From positions 1 to 15,873 of the forward strand of contig JAAZMQ010000093.1 of NCBI GenBank assembly GCA_012798745.1: a stretch of 15,873 nucleotides of DNA, written 5' to 3'. Shown in pieces: positions 5,897 to 14,500 of this stretch. A model generated the notes under the pieces. The model worked only from the letters and a program-made list of their open reading frames with translations. It did not search any database and was not told the origin of the DNA. Both the position numbers and the translations under genes were made by a program. Origin of the DNA: Bacteroidales bacterium. GTDB lineage: Bacteria > Bacteroidota > Bacteroidia > Bacteroidales > Dysgonomonadaceae. How positions within the stretch are numbered: position 1 is the first letter of the stretch; every line of letters begins with the position of its first letter.

Positions 5897-8536
5897 TTGA
5901 TTACTACGAAAAAAGCGCCGACACTTGAAAAAATGGAAATTACTATTACCTCGAATACTGTTTTTGATATTCCTGACCGTTACTTGAATGTTCAACATCA
6001 ATTTGGTACAGGTCTCTTTTGTTACAGACCTGAAGATGTGGGGGGAGGCATATTACCTCCTATAAATCCTGCAGATGCAATGGGAGCCGGACCAGAACTT
6101 AACAAAGGATATTGGGCAGTGCAATGGCATTCGCCTACTGATGCGAATGGGGTGAAAGTGCCCATTGAACTGATTTCTTATCCCAACAATATAAAAAATT
6201 TCATAAATAATTATGGATTTACGACAAATAATGGGGTGTCTATCGCAAATAGTACTAAAACGTTGAATTACAGACTTGGAATAACAAATATGACTCATAA
6301 TGGTTTAATACCAAATTCTGATTTGCATAGAAATAGTCTCACCCTTGCAGCCAATTCAAAACTACGTGAGAACCTTTCAGTAAGTACAGATATTAATTTT
6401 TCCAACACATGGGCGGATAACAGACCAGCCACAGGTGAAAGAGGAGCCAATCCTCTACAGTGGGCTTACAATCATCCTTGCGAGATCGATATTCGCTTGT
6501 TAAAAGATTATGGTTCGGGAAATGATATTAAAAGAGTATCGGGGAAACACGAAAATCCGTATTTTTTAGCTTATGAAATAAATAATAGTTTTAATAGGTA
6601 TCGTATTTTTGGCAATATTGTTGCCAATTGGAAAGTTACCTCTAATTTTGAGTTGATGGGACGTGTAACACTCAACAAATCTGATGAAGTTCGGGAAACA
6701 AAAATGGCGCCAGGCTATACCAAAGAACCTAATAACGGAACATATGGAATTGTGAATAGTACAGGCTTGGAACAAAATATGGATTTTTTGGCCACTTATT
6801 CGAATGATTGGAAAGACTTTACTTTTTCTATTTCCGGTGGCGGAAATACTCTTTATTCGAAAGGTACAACGATAAGTAATTCTGCAAAAACCGGTTCTGG
6901 ATTGATCGTTCCAAACGTATTTACTGTTCAAAATATTAGGTCAGGCGCCTTGATTTATAGTAATTATCGAAGTGAAAAAAGCATCAACAGCATTTATGCA
7001 ATAGCTAATTTCGATTGGAGAGATGTTTTATACCTTGATTTAACAGGCCGGAATGATTGGTCTAGCACACTACCTCGCCAAAACCGATCTTATTTTTATC
7101 CTTCGGTTTCTCTAAGTATTATAGCGAATCAAATATTTGACATGGGTGATAAAGTAAATTTGTTTAAAATCAGGGGGGGATGGGCTCAGGTTGGAAACGA
7201 TACTGAACCTTACAGAATATATGCTACTTACGCAGATGTAGGACAATGGGGAGAAGCCATTCGTTTGTCAAAACCAGGCAACTTGCTTAATCCAAACTTA
7301 TTGCCGGAAAAAGCAACTTCTTTTGAAGCGGGTACAGATATTCGAATGTTTTCTAATCGTTTGCGTTTCGAGGGAACTTACTATGTTGTTGAAAACAGAA
7401 ATCAAATTTTAAATGTTCCATTGGCCGCTTCAACAGGTTTCAATAATGTTCAAATTAATGCAGGTCTTCTTCAAAGTAAAGGTGTTGAATTTCTATTGGG
7501 TGTCACGCCGGTTAAAACCCAAAACTGGAATTGGGATTTGAATTTGAATTTTACGAAAAATGATACATGGATACGTGAACTTACTGAAGACGTCGATTTT
7601 ATAGAATTTTGGGATCAAGGTCGTGTGAAAAATATTGGATATGCAAAAGATAAAAAGTTGGGACGTAATGGTCGAATAGGAAATTTGTATTCACGGAGGG
7701 TGAAAAGAGTTACTGACGAAACTTCACCATATTATGGGTATCCGTTATTGAGCACAGGTATGGAGGTAGAGTGGGAGGGAGAAGAAGAATACTCGCTTGT
7801 TGGGAACTATAATCCTGATTTTATTTTAGGATTGCAAACCTCAGTTTCGTTTAAGAATTTTACGTTAAATATGACATTTGACTGGCGTCATGGTGGTCAA
7901 TATGTTTCTCAAACTTACCGATATTTATCCGAATCGTTGCAGACTCAATCGTGGCTCGATGAACTGGTAAATCCCGGTGAATTGGGTGGCACTCTAAGTC
8001 CCGAACTTCGTCAATGGGTGGTGGAAAATAAAGACAAACTATTGCTGAGCAATCGCTTAAGACCTGTAGGTGGTCCAACTCCTGAATATGGCGGATTCCC
8101 TGAAAGTTACAGTGGTTATACTGTTTACGATGGAGTATTTGCTCCGGGTGTGCAAGGACATTATGATGAAAATGGAAAATTTATATTGGAAAATGAAAAT
8201 CTTGGTGACGAAGGAACAGTGATCATTCCTTATGCATTGAGTTATCCTTGGGATATTGGGGAAACCAATATGTTTGATGCCGATTATATTAAATTAAGGG
8301 AAATATCATTAAGTTATAAGTTGCCCAATAAAATTGCCCAGAAAATGAGAATGAGAGATGTAAATCTTTCTATTTATAGTCGAAACATTATGCTCTGGAC
8401 AAAAGATTCTAGTTTGAGAGTAGACCCTGAAAGAGCTTACCAAGCAGGTAGTGGTGGTTTTTTGCAAGGTGTTGAACGATATAATGTAGAACCTTGGGTT
8501 GTTCCGATTGGTTTTAAATTAGACCTTATTTTTTAA
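5897..8536 (+). CDS. SusC/RagA-type TonB-linked outer-membrane protein, C-terminal fragment (frameshifted)
   Basis: This frame holds the end of the plug and the 22-strand beta-barrel of the SusC transporter whose front part ends at 5886. Reading the +1 frame upstream of the ATG at 5897 gives SAAALYGTRAGNGVVL before ITTKKAPTLEKMEIT, so it is a continuation and not an independent gene. It has no signal peptide and no promoter of its own. Barrel hallmarks include the aromatic alternating strands, IYAIANFDWRDVLYLDLTGR, NDWSSTLPRQNRSYFYPSVS, the KIRGGWAQVGNDTEPY segment, the NPNLLPEKATSFEAGTD motif and the C-terminal YNVEPWVVPIGFKLDLIF. SusC proteins import oligosaccharides across the outer membrane using TonB energy and are capped by their SusD partner, whose gene starts 17 bp downstream. 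If the frameshift is real, this piece would not be exported or assembled. Confidence 0.88.
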   Translation: MITTKKAPTLEKMEITITSNTVFDIPDRYLNVQHQFGTGLFCYRPEDVGGGILPPINPADAMGAGPELNKGYWAVQWHSPTDANGVKVPIELISYPNNIKNFINNYGFTTNNGVSIANSTKTLNYRLGITNMTHNGLIPNSDLHRNSLTLAANSKLRENLSVSTDINFSNTWADNRPATGERGANPLQWAYNHPCEIDIRLLKDYGSGNDIKRVSGKHENPYFLAYEINNSFNRYRIFGNIVANWKVTSNFELMGRVTLNKSDEVRETKMAPGYTKEPNNGTYGIVNSTGLEQNMDFLATYSNDWKDFTFSISGGGNTLYSKGTTISNSAKTGSGLIVPNVFTVQNIRSGALIYSNYRSEKSINSIYAIANFDWRDVLYLDLTGRNDWSSTLPRQNRSYFYPSVSLSIIANQIFDMGDKVNLFKIRGGWAQVGNDTEPYRIYATYADVGQWGEAIRLSKPGNLLNPNLLPEKATSFEAGTDIRMFSNRLRFEGTYYVVENRNQILNVPLAASTGFNNVQINAGLLQSKGVEFLLGVTPVKTQNWNWDLNLNFTKNDTWIRELTEDVDFIEFWDQGRVKNIGYAKDKKLGRNGRIGNLYSRRVKRVTDETSPYYGYPLLSTGMEVEWEGEEEYSLVGNYNPDFILGLQTSVSFKNFTLNMTFDWRHGGQYVSQTYRYLSESLQTQSWLDELVNPGELGGTLSPELRQWVVENKDKLLLSNRLRPVGGPTPEYGGFPESYSGYTVYDGVFAPGVQGHYDENGKFILENENLGDEGTVIIPYALSYPWDIGETNMFDADYIKLREISLSYKLPNKIAQKMRMRDVNLSIYSRNIMLWTKDSSLRVDPERAYQAGSGGFLQGVERYNVEPWVVPIGFKLDLIF

Positions 8537-8553
8537 CAATAAAATTAAAAATC

Positions 8554-10206
8554 ATGATAAAAATCAATAATTTTCATTTGTTAATTTTGACCATTTTATT
8601 TATACTGTTTAATTCATGTAAAGACCTAGATGAATTAAATATCAATCCAAATGCTCCTGATCCTCAGGTTGCGGATCTTAATCTGTTGATGCCAACCATC
8701 ATTACTGGTATCGGTCAAACTGTTGTGGGGCTGGGTTTTGGCGATATTGCGGGGGTCATGCAGCATACCCAAAAAGACGGTTGGTCTAGTAGCCACAACA
8801 ATTATGACTGGGATAATCAGAGTCACGATTGGTCAAATTACTATGGTATTTTAAGAAATATTGATGAATTTTACAACAAAGCCATTGAAGGTGAATACGA
8901 GTTTCATAAAGGGGTAGGGTTGGTAATGAAGGCTTATACCTTTGGACTTATAACAGACTTGTGGGGAGATGCTCCACACAACGATGCTTTGAAAGCTGAG
9001 AAAGGGTCTGAATTCTTTAAACCTGCTTATGATTATCAAAGAGATATTTATCTGTCTATCTTGAATGATTTGGAAAATGCAAATACTTTTTTGTCGAAAC
9101 CAAGTAGTGCTTATACAAATATTTCTTCAACTCAGGATATCTTGTATCAGGGTAATGTGGCAAAATGGAGGAAGCTTGCTAATTCACTTGCCCTTCGGTA
9201 TTACATGAGGTTATCTGAAAAAGAGAGAGAAATAGCCAAGCAAGGAATTGCCAAAATCGCATCTGATGTGGACAAGTATCCATTAATAACACAAGCTTCA
9301 GATGATGCTAAAGTAGGTTATATTGGTTCTTCTCCTTCCGATTCATGGCCAAGTACTATGGAATTCAATCCGGATCCGCGTGGTGCCTATATGCGGGTAA
9401 AAATGTGCGCTACCTTAGTGAAAATTCTTCAAGAGTTAAATGATCCACGATTAGGTGTTTGGGCCAATAAGATTGAGATTCCACTGGTTTTGGTTAGCGG
9501 AGAGAAAATCGACAGAATTGTGAATGGATGCAGAGAAATTTCACAAGATGTAGTAGATGAATTTGAAAAGGCTTTTAATGTTAAAATTGATTTCGATCCT
9601 CAATATGTGGGTCTTCCCCCATCACTATTTGCTCCTCAAGCTTATAATTTGAATCCAACTAAGGAACAAGGAGGATATAATCCGCATTGTTCTCACTTAA
9701 ATGAGATGTATAAAAAAAGTAGCGGTCCATTGCTACAAATGCGGTTGATGTCTGCTGCCGAAGTACACTTTATTTTAGCCGAAGCTGCTTTATATGAATG
9801 GATACCCGGTAATCCCGAAGAACATTATGCAGAGGGAATTTGTCAATCGTTTAATGCTTGGGGCGTTACCAGTGAATTTGAAAATTATATTAATGGCGTA
9901 CCTTATTTTGGTCTCGAGAGCATTATCCAACAAAAATGGATTGCCAGCTGGACTGCGGCAGCAGAATCGTGGTTCGACTGGCGTAGAACGGGGTTTCCTA
10001 AGTTAAAAACTGGAGAAGCTGCAGTAAGAGAAGCGTTGCCTCTGCGATTTTATTATCATTACGATAACGAAATTGCTAAAAATACAACTAATGCAAATGC
10101 TGCAATTGAAAGGTTGGAACCAACGCAATACAAAGGTAGTGATGTGAGCAATAACAGTGCATGGTCGAAAATGTGGGTTTTGCAAGGAACGGGAAAACCT
10201 TATTAA
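8554..10206 (+). CDS. SusD/RagB-family starch-binding-like surface lipoprotein
   Basis: This 550-residue protein has a lipoprotein signal ending LFNSC (Cys22), followed by KDLDELNINPNAP, the typical start of the SusD-like_2 branch. Further hallmarks are the helical TPR-like core (YYGILRNIDEFYNKAIE, VMKAYTFGLITDLWGDAPHNDAL, YQRDIYLSILNDLENAN, WRKLANSLALRYYMRLS) and the late MSAAEVHFILAEAALYEW and QKWIASWTAAAESWFDWRRTGFPKL. SusD proteins sit on the outer face of the outer membrane as a lid over SusC and bind the incoming glycan. Directly downstream of the susC-type gene (17 bp), it forms the usual pair. The gene is intact, in contrast to its partner. A spacer of 118 bp follows before the GH2 gene; it is AT-rich, shows only a poor promoter-like box (TATATTTA, 10296-10303) and has no obvious terminator. 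Confidence 0.94.
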   Translation: MIKINNFHLLILTILFILFNSCKDLDELNINPNAPDPQVADLNLLMPTIITGIGQTVVGLGFGDIAGVMQHTQKDGWSSSHNNYDWDNQSHDWSNYYGILRNIDEFYNKAIEGEYEFHKGVGLVMKAYTFGLITDLWGDAPHNDALKAEKGSEFFKPAYDYQRDIYLSILNDLENANTFLSKPSSAYTNISSTQDILYQGNVAKWRKLANSLALRYYMRLSEKEREIAKQGIAKIASDVDKYPLITQASDDAKVGYIGSSPSDSWPSTMEFNPDPRGAYMRVKMCATLVKILQELNDPRLGVWANKIEIPLVLVSGEKIDRIVNGCREISQDVVDEFEKAFNVKIDFDPQYVGLPPSLFAPQAYNLNPTKEQGGYNPHCSHLNEMYKKSSGPLLQMRLMSAAEVHFILAEAALYEWIPGNPEEHYAEGICQSFNAWGVTSEFENYINGVPYFGLESIIQQKWIASWTAAAESWFDWRRTGFPKLKTGEAAVREALPLRFYYHYDNEIAKNTTNANAAIERLEPTQYKGSDVSNNSAWSKMWVLQGTGKPY

Positions 10207-10324
10207 ATAATTATTTTTTTACTTCATTTTTGCGTATCTAGTACATTATCTAAGTAATTTATTTGAATCAATTATTAAAATTTTTGAATCTATAATATAT
10301 TTAGTTCGATTAAAAATAAAATAC

Positions 10325-13024
10325 ATGAGAGTTGATTTTATATTAAAAAATACTCTTCATACTTTACTGTTTGTAATACTTGTCATATCTGGCTGCCATC
10401 CGATAAAAGAATCTGTTTCGTCGGATGTTAGACCAATTTCTGAAAATTGGAAAATGCAGTCGTCTGAAAAAATATTTATAGAAGATGAGTCGTTGATTTC
10501 CCAAAACGATTTTATCGATGATGGATGGTTTAATGCAGTTGTACCGGGTACTATACTTGGGAGTATGGTTACTTTCAGAATTATTGAAGATCCGTATTTT
10601 GGGATTAATATGCAAAGTGTGAGTGAGGAGCAGTTTAAACAGCCCTGGTGGTATCGTACTATTTTTCGTCTAAATGAAAGCGATTTAGAAAAAAATATTT
10701 CTTTGCGGTTCAATGGGATTAATTACCGTGCTGATTTATGGGTAAATGGTCAAAAAGTGGCGGGAAAAGATGAATTTGCCGGGGCTTACCGGATGTTTAC
10801 ATTCAATATTAACAATTTTGTAAAAGAGGGTGAAAATACTTTAGCGTTGAAAGTGTGGCAACCAGCAAACGGAGAGTATTCCATTGGGTTTGTGGATTGG
10901 AATCCAGCGCCTCCTGACCGTAATATGGGTATTTTTAGAGAGGTTTTCTTGGAAATTAATGAGGGTATAAAAATCCGCAGTCCGTTTGTGTGGTCGAAAG
11001 TGAATACAGAAACACTGAAGGATGCCGAGCTTTTTATCCAAGCTGAGGTGGAAAACAATACCGACAAGATGGTTGAGGGAATTTTACGTGCTGATTTTGG
11101 ATTAGGTAAAATTGAGAAGAAAGTAAAAATTGAAAAAGGAGAAACGTTATCATGCCGATTTACACCGGATGAATTTGCCCAACTTTCGGTAACAAACGTA
11201 AAATTATGGTGGCCTAATGGAATGGGAGAACACAAATTGTATCCATTGAAAATGGAATTTATAGCAGATAGAAAAATCTTGGACAGAGTTGAAAGCCAGT
11301 ATGGAATCCGCGAAATCGATAGCTATCTTGATGAAAATGAAAATCGTGTGTTTACGATAAATGGTAAGTTCGTATTGATAAAAGGTGGTGGTTGGGTAGA
11401 CGATTTACTTCTGCAGGATACCCGTGAAAGCATAGAAGCCCAGATAGAATACATCTGTCATATGAATCTTAACGCTATTCGTTGCGAAGGTTTTTGGGGA
11501 AAAGATCAAACGCTTTATGATCTTTGTGATGAATATGGTATTTTAGTTATGATTGGTTGGAGTTGTCACTGGGAATGGGAAGAATATTTGCTGAAACCAA
11601 CTCATGAAAAATACGGCGGTGCAGTTTTTGAAGAAGATATCAATTTGTTGGCTGACTACTGGGAAGATCAGATGCTGTGGTTGCGCCATCATCCTGGAAT
11701 TTTTGTATGGATGTTGGGTAGCGATAAACTGCCTGCACCTGAGCTTGAAAGAAAATACATCGAACTGTTTTACAAATATGATTCATCGCGGCCATACGTT
11801 ACTTCGGCTGGGGGTGCAGGCACTGAAAACAATCAAATTGTAACTGAAGTGCCGTTGATAAGTGACATTAGTGGACCTACAGGAATGAAAATGCTCGGAC
11901 CTTATGCTTTTACACCGCCGGTTTACTGGTTTACTGACACATTGTTGGGGGGTGCATATGGTTTTAATACTGAAAGTTGTCCGGGTCCGAATATTATGCC
12001 CTTAGCTTCGCTTAAAAAAATGTTACCTGAAGAAAGTTTATGGCCTATTGATACCACTTATTGGGAATACCACACAGGCAGGAACGTTTTTAAGACCATC
12101 GGTCGTTTCAGAAAAGCATTAGATGAACGATACGGAAAATCGAACAGTGTGCATGAATTTGCATTTAAAAGCCAGGTGAGTAATTATGAACTGATGCGAC
12201 CTATGTTCGAAGCATTTATAGCTCATAAACCAAAAAGCACCGGTTTAATTCAATGGAAGCTTAATTCGGCATGGCCAGAATTGTATTGGCAATTGTACGA
12301 CACTTATCTTCAACCTAACGGTTCGTTTTATGCTGTGCGAAAAGCCTGTAGTCCCATTCATGCGATTTATCGTTATGGTTTGGAAGATATTTACCTTGCT
12401 AATGAAAGTTTACAGAATGCCGAAAATCTAATCGTAAAAATCGAAGTTTTCGATATTTATTCCAAAGAGATTTTTTCTGATTCATGGACAGGTGATGTTG
12501 CTGCAAATACATCAAAGTTTATTTATAAAATGCCGGAGATCAAAAATTTAACATCTGTTTGGTTTCTCAATCTACAAGTGTTCAATAAATATAACAATGA
12601 GATAGACGACAATATTTACTGGTTATCGTTAAAGCCGGATGTGTTGGATTATGATGCCGCCAAAAAATTGGAATGGCCGTTTTATACTCCGACTAAAGAA
12701 TACGCTGATTTCACTGCTCTGGATCAACTTCCAATAGTGGATCTGCTGTACGATTACAATTTCGAAGTACAGGATGAAAAAGGAATAGTTACGCTTAATG
12801 TAAAAAATCGAACGAGTACCATAGCGTTTTTTCTCTTTTTTGATTTGGTTAACTCGGTCACTGGAAAACCGGTGTTGCCAATTTTATGGAGCGATAATTA
12901 CGTTACTTTGTTTCCGGGAGACGATCGGACGTATTCAGCTACTATCAAAATGGAAGATGTCAAAGAGGGAAAACCTTTACTTAAAGTAGAGGGATGGAAT
13001 GTAAAACAGATTGTATTATATTAA
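10325..13024 (+). CDS. Glycoside hydrolase family 2 lipoprotein, exo-beta-D-glucosaminidase subfamily
   Basis: This 899-residue protein has a lipoprotein signal ending VISGC (Cys24). The order is a GH2 sugar-binding domain (about 60-205: VVPGTILGSM, WWYRTIFRL, FNGINYRADLWVNGQKV), an immunoglobulin-like domain (to about 335), the TIM barrel (about 340-640: IKGGGWVDDLLLQD, AIRCEGFWG) and C-terminal beta domains. WMLGSDKLPAP puts Asp467 where most GH2 enzymes have the Asn-Glu acid/base pair, and GFNTESCPGPNIM supplies the nucleophile Glu550. SGPTGMKMLGPYAFTPPVYW before it is shared with the CsxA exo-beta-D-glucosaminidase group, whose acid/base is likewise Asp as I recall. Plant endo-beta-mannosidases that cut Man-beta-GlcNAc in N-glycans belong to the same branch, so a beta-mannoside substrate is an alternative. 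It probably works at the cell envelope on the glycan bound by SusD. Preceding and following spacers (118 and 250 bp) are longer than elsewhere in the locus. Confidence 0.87.
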   Translation: MRVDFILKNTLHTLLFVILVISGCHPIKESVSSDVRPISENWKMQSSEKIFIEDESLISQNDFIDDGWFNAVVPGTILGSMVTFRIIEDPYFGINMQSVSEEQFKQPWWYRTIFRLNESDLEKNISLRFNGINYRADLWVNGQKVAGKDEFAGAYRMFTFNINNFVKEGENTLALKVWQPANGEYSIGFVDWNPAPPDRNMGIFREVFLEINEGIKIRSPFVWSKVNTETLKDAELFIQAEVENNTDKMVEGILRADFGLGKIEKKVKIEKGETLSCRFTPDEFAQLSVTNVKLWWPNGMGEHKLYPLKMEFIADRKILDRVESQYGIREIDSYLDENENRVFTINGKFVLIKGGGWVDDLLLQDTRESIEAQIEYICHMNLNAIRCEGFWGKDQTLYDLCDEYGILVMIGWSCHWEWEEYLLKPTHEKYGGAVFEEDINLLADYWEDQMLWLRHHPGIFVWMLGSDKLPAPELERKYIELFYKYDSSRPYVTSAGGAGTENNQIVTEVPLISDISGPTGMKMLGPYAFTPPVYWFTDTLLGGAYGFNTESCPGPNIMPLASLKKMLPEESLWPIDTTYWEYHTGRNVFKTIGRFRKALDERYGKSNSVHEFAFKSQVSNYELMRPMFEAFIAHKPKSTGLIQWKLNSAWPELYWQLYDTYLQPNGSFYAVRKACSPIHAIYRYGLEDIYLANESLQNAENLIVKIEVFDIYSKEIFSDSWTGDVAANTSKFIYKMPEIKNLTSVWFLNLQVFNKYNNEIDDNIYWLSLKPDVLDYDAAKKLEWPFYTPTKEYADFTALDQLPIVDLLYDYNFEVQDEKGIVTLNVKNRTSTIAFFLFFDLVNSVTGKPVLPILWSDNYVTLFPGDDRTYSATIKMEDVKEGKPLLKVEGWNVKQIVLY

Positions 13025-13089
13025 GAAGAGTTTTTTAAATGAGGAAAAAAAGGAGAAGAAATAGACGGATGTTGTTTAGGTGCTGCTTC

Positions 13090-13109
13090 TTTGGTCTTTA
13101 AAGATCAAA
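13090..13109. repeat. Short inverted repeat between the GH2 and phosphatase genes
   Basis: TTTGGTCTTT is followed at once by AAAGATCAAA. The arms are complementary at nine of ten positions, the tenth being G:U in RNA, so a stem of about eight pairs with a TTAA loop could form. No T-run follows on either strand, so this is not a standard intrinsic terminator. It could be an RNA processing or stability element, or chance. The rest of the 250-bp spacer is AT-rich without a clear promoter. Confidence 0.35.
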
Positions 13110-13274
13110 TGGTAATGTGAATCAGTCTATGAATTTTATATTTTGTTATGGCTGTGCCTTATAAATGTATTTTTTGTTTAAAAAACTGGTACAATAACAT
13201 AGGATTAACATTGAAAACAATATTAATTTAACTGACAATATTTTGTAGTTTATTTAGCAAATGGAAAAATAAAA

Positions 13275-14498
13275 ATGAGAAATATCGAATTATTTTTTAC
13301 AATATTTTTTTCGATTTTTTGGGGAAGATTATTAGATGCACAAGAAATTGCGCCGTCTTCTATTCCTGATAGGATTATTTTGAATCTTACTGAAAATTCT
13401 TCTATTTCTATGGCTGTGACATGGCGTACTGATACTACGGTTTCCAAAGGATTGTGTGAAGTACAGCTTGCGCCAGAAGGGCCAATTGATATAAAAAAAT
13501 CAAAAATTTTTAAAGCTAAAACAACAAAAGTTCGTTATGAATATAATGAAGAACCAAAAATCGTATCCAATCATCACTCATGTTTGTTAACAGAACTGGA
13601 ATCGGGAAAACAATATATTTACCGAGTCGGTTCACAAAGCAATTGGAGTGAATGGTTCCAATTTAAGACCCCTTCTGATCAAAATTCCTGCTTTTCATTT
13701 ATTTATTTTGGCGACCCTCAGAGCAATTTAAAATCCCAATGGTCTCGAGTTATTCGTGGTGCTTTTCAACATGATTCTAATTGTGGGTTTATGTTATATG
13801 CAGGCGATTTAATTAATCGTGCGGGAAGGGATTCAGAGTGGCAGGAGTGGTTTTTGGCCGGTTCGTTCATTTACGGGATGATTCCGCAGGTAATGACGCC
13901 AGGAAATCATGACTACAATGGGCTTACTCTTGATCCACACTGGAATGCACAGTTTACACTTCCCACTAACGGACCTAAAGGTTTAGAAGGAACTTGTTTT
14001 TTTATTGATTACAATAATCTTCGACTTATTTCTATTGATTCAGCTGCAGATTCGGAATTAAAAAACGAAAATGGTTATATGATGACTGCACAAAAAAGTT
14101 GGCTTGATTCGGTGCTTCAAACAAACACGAAGAAATGGGTAATTATTACCACTCATCTCCCTTTTTATTCATCTAAAGAGAATAGAGATAATAAGTTCCT
14201 CAGGAAACATTTTCAACCTATTCTTGAAAAACATAAAGTTGATTTGGTGCTTTCGGGGCATGATCATGCTTACGCTAGAGGCAGAGCTACTGATAATCCG
14301 AGCAACGACCATAAAGTGATGTATGTAGTTTCTGTCAGTGGTCCCAAAATGTATAAAGCAGATAATAAAGACTGGATGGAACACTTTGGTTCATTCAAGC
14401 AATTGTATCAGGTGATTACTATTGATAATAATGAACTAGTTTATGAATCGTTCACAACAGATGGACAACTTTTCGATACATTTATTTTAAAAAAATAA
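13275..14498 (+). CDS. Purple acid phosphatase-like metallophosphoesterase, secreted
   Basis: This 407-residue protein begins with a short hydrophobic segment ending LLDAQ, a probable signal peptide with cleavage before Gln23. Residues about 28-135 form a fibronectin-III-like N-terminal domain of the purple acid phosphatase type (SISMAVTWRTD, LLTELESGKQYIYRVG). The calcineurin-like catalytic domain follows with all expected metal-site blocks in order: FGDPQ (Asp147), YAGDLI (Asp178), PGNHDY (Asn211, His212), TTHLPFY (His294) and SGHDHAYAR (His329, His331). Such enzymes hydrolyse phosphomonoesters, sometimes diesters, at a two-metal centre. In this locus it may remove phosphate from a sugar phosphate on the imported glycan; that is inference. 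The next gene (GH92) starts 2 bp after its stop, so the pair is probably co-translated. No motif residue is missing. Confidence 0.9.
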   Translation: MRNIELFFTIFFSIFWGRLLDAQEIAPSSIPDRIILNLTENSSISMAVTWRTDTTVSKGLCEVQLAPEGPIDIKKSKIFKAKTTKVRYEYNEEPKIVSNHHSCLLTELESGKQYIYRVGSQSNWSEWFQFKTPSDQNSCFSFIYFGDPQSNLKSQWSRVIRGAFQHDSNCGFMLYAGDLINRAGRDSEWQEWFLAGSFIYGMIPQVMTPGNHDYNGLTLDPHWNAQFTLPTNGPKGLEGTCFFIDYNNLRLISIDSAADSELKNENGYMMTAQKSWLDSVLQTNTKKWVIITTHLPFYSSKENRDNKFLRKHFQPILEKHKVDLVLSGHDHAYARGRATDNPSNDHKVMYVVSVSGPKMYKADNKDWMEHFGSFKQLYQVITIDNNELVYESFTTDGQLFDTFILKK

Positions 14499-14500
14499 AA

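Noticed and set aside
10296..10303. TATATTTA as a -7 box for a separate GH2 promoter
   Set aside because: Only 7 of 8 to the consensus in very AT-rich DNA, and no TTG at the proper -33 distance.
13090..13109. Inverted repeat as an intrinsic terminator after the GH2 gene
   Set aside because: The stem is AT-rich and no run of T follows on either strand.
13239..13245. TATTTTG as a -7 box before the phosphatase gene
   Set aside because: It is one base short of TAnnTTTG and the nearest TTG upstream is too far away (25 bp).
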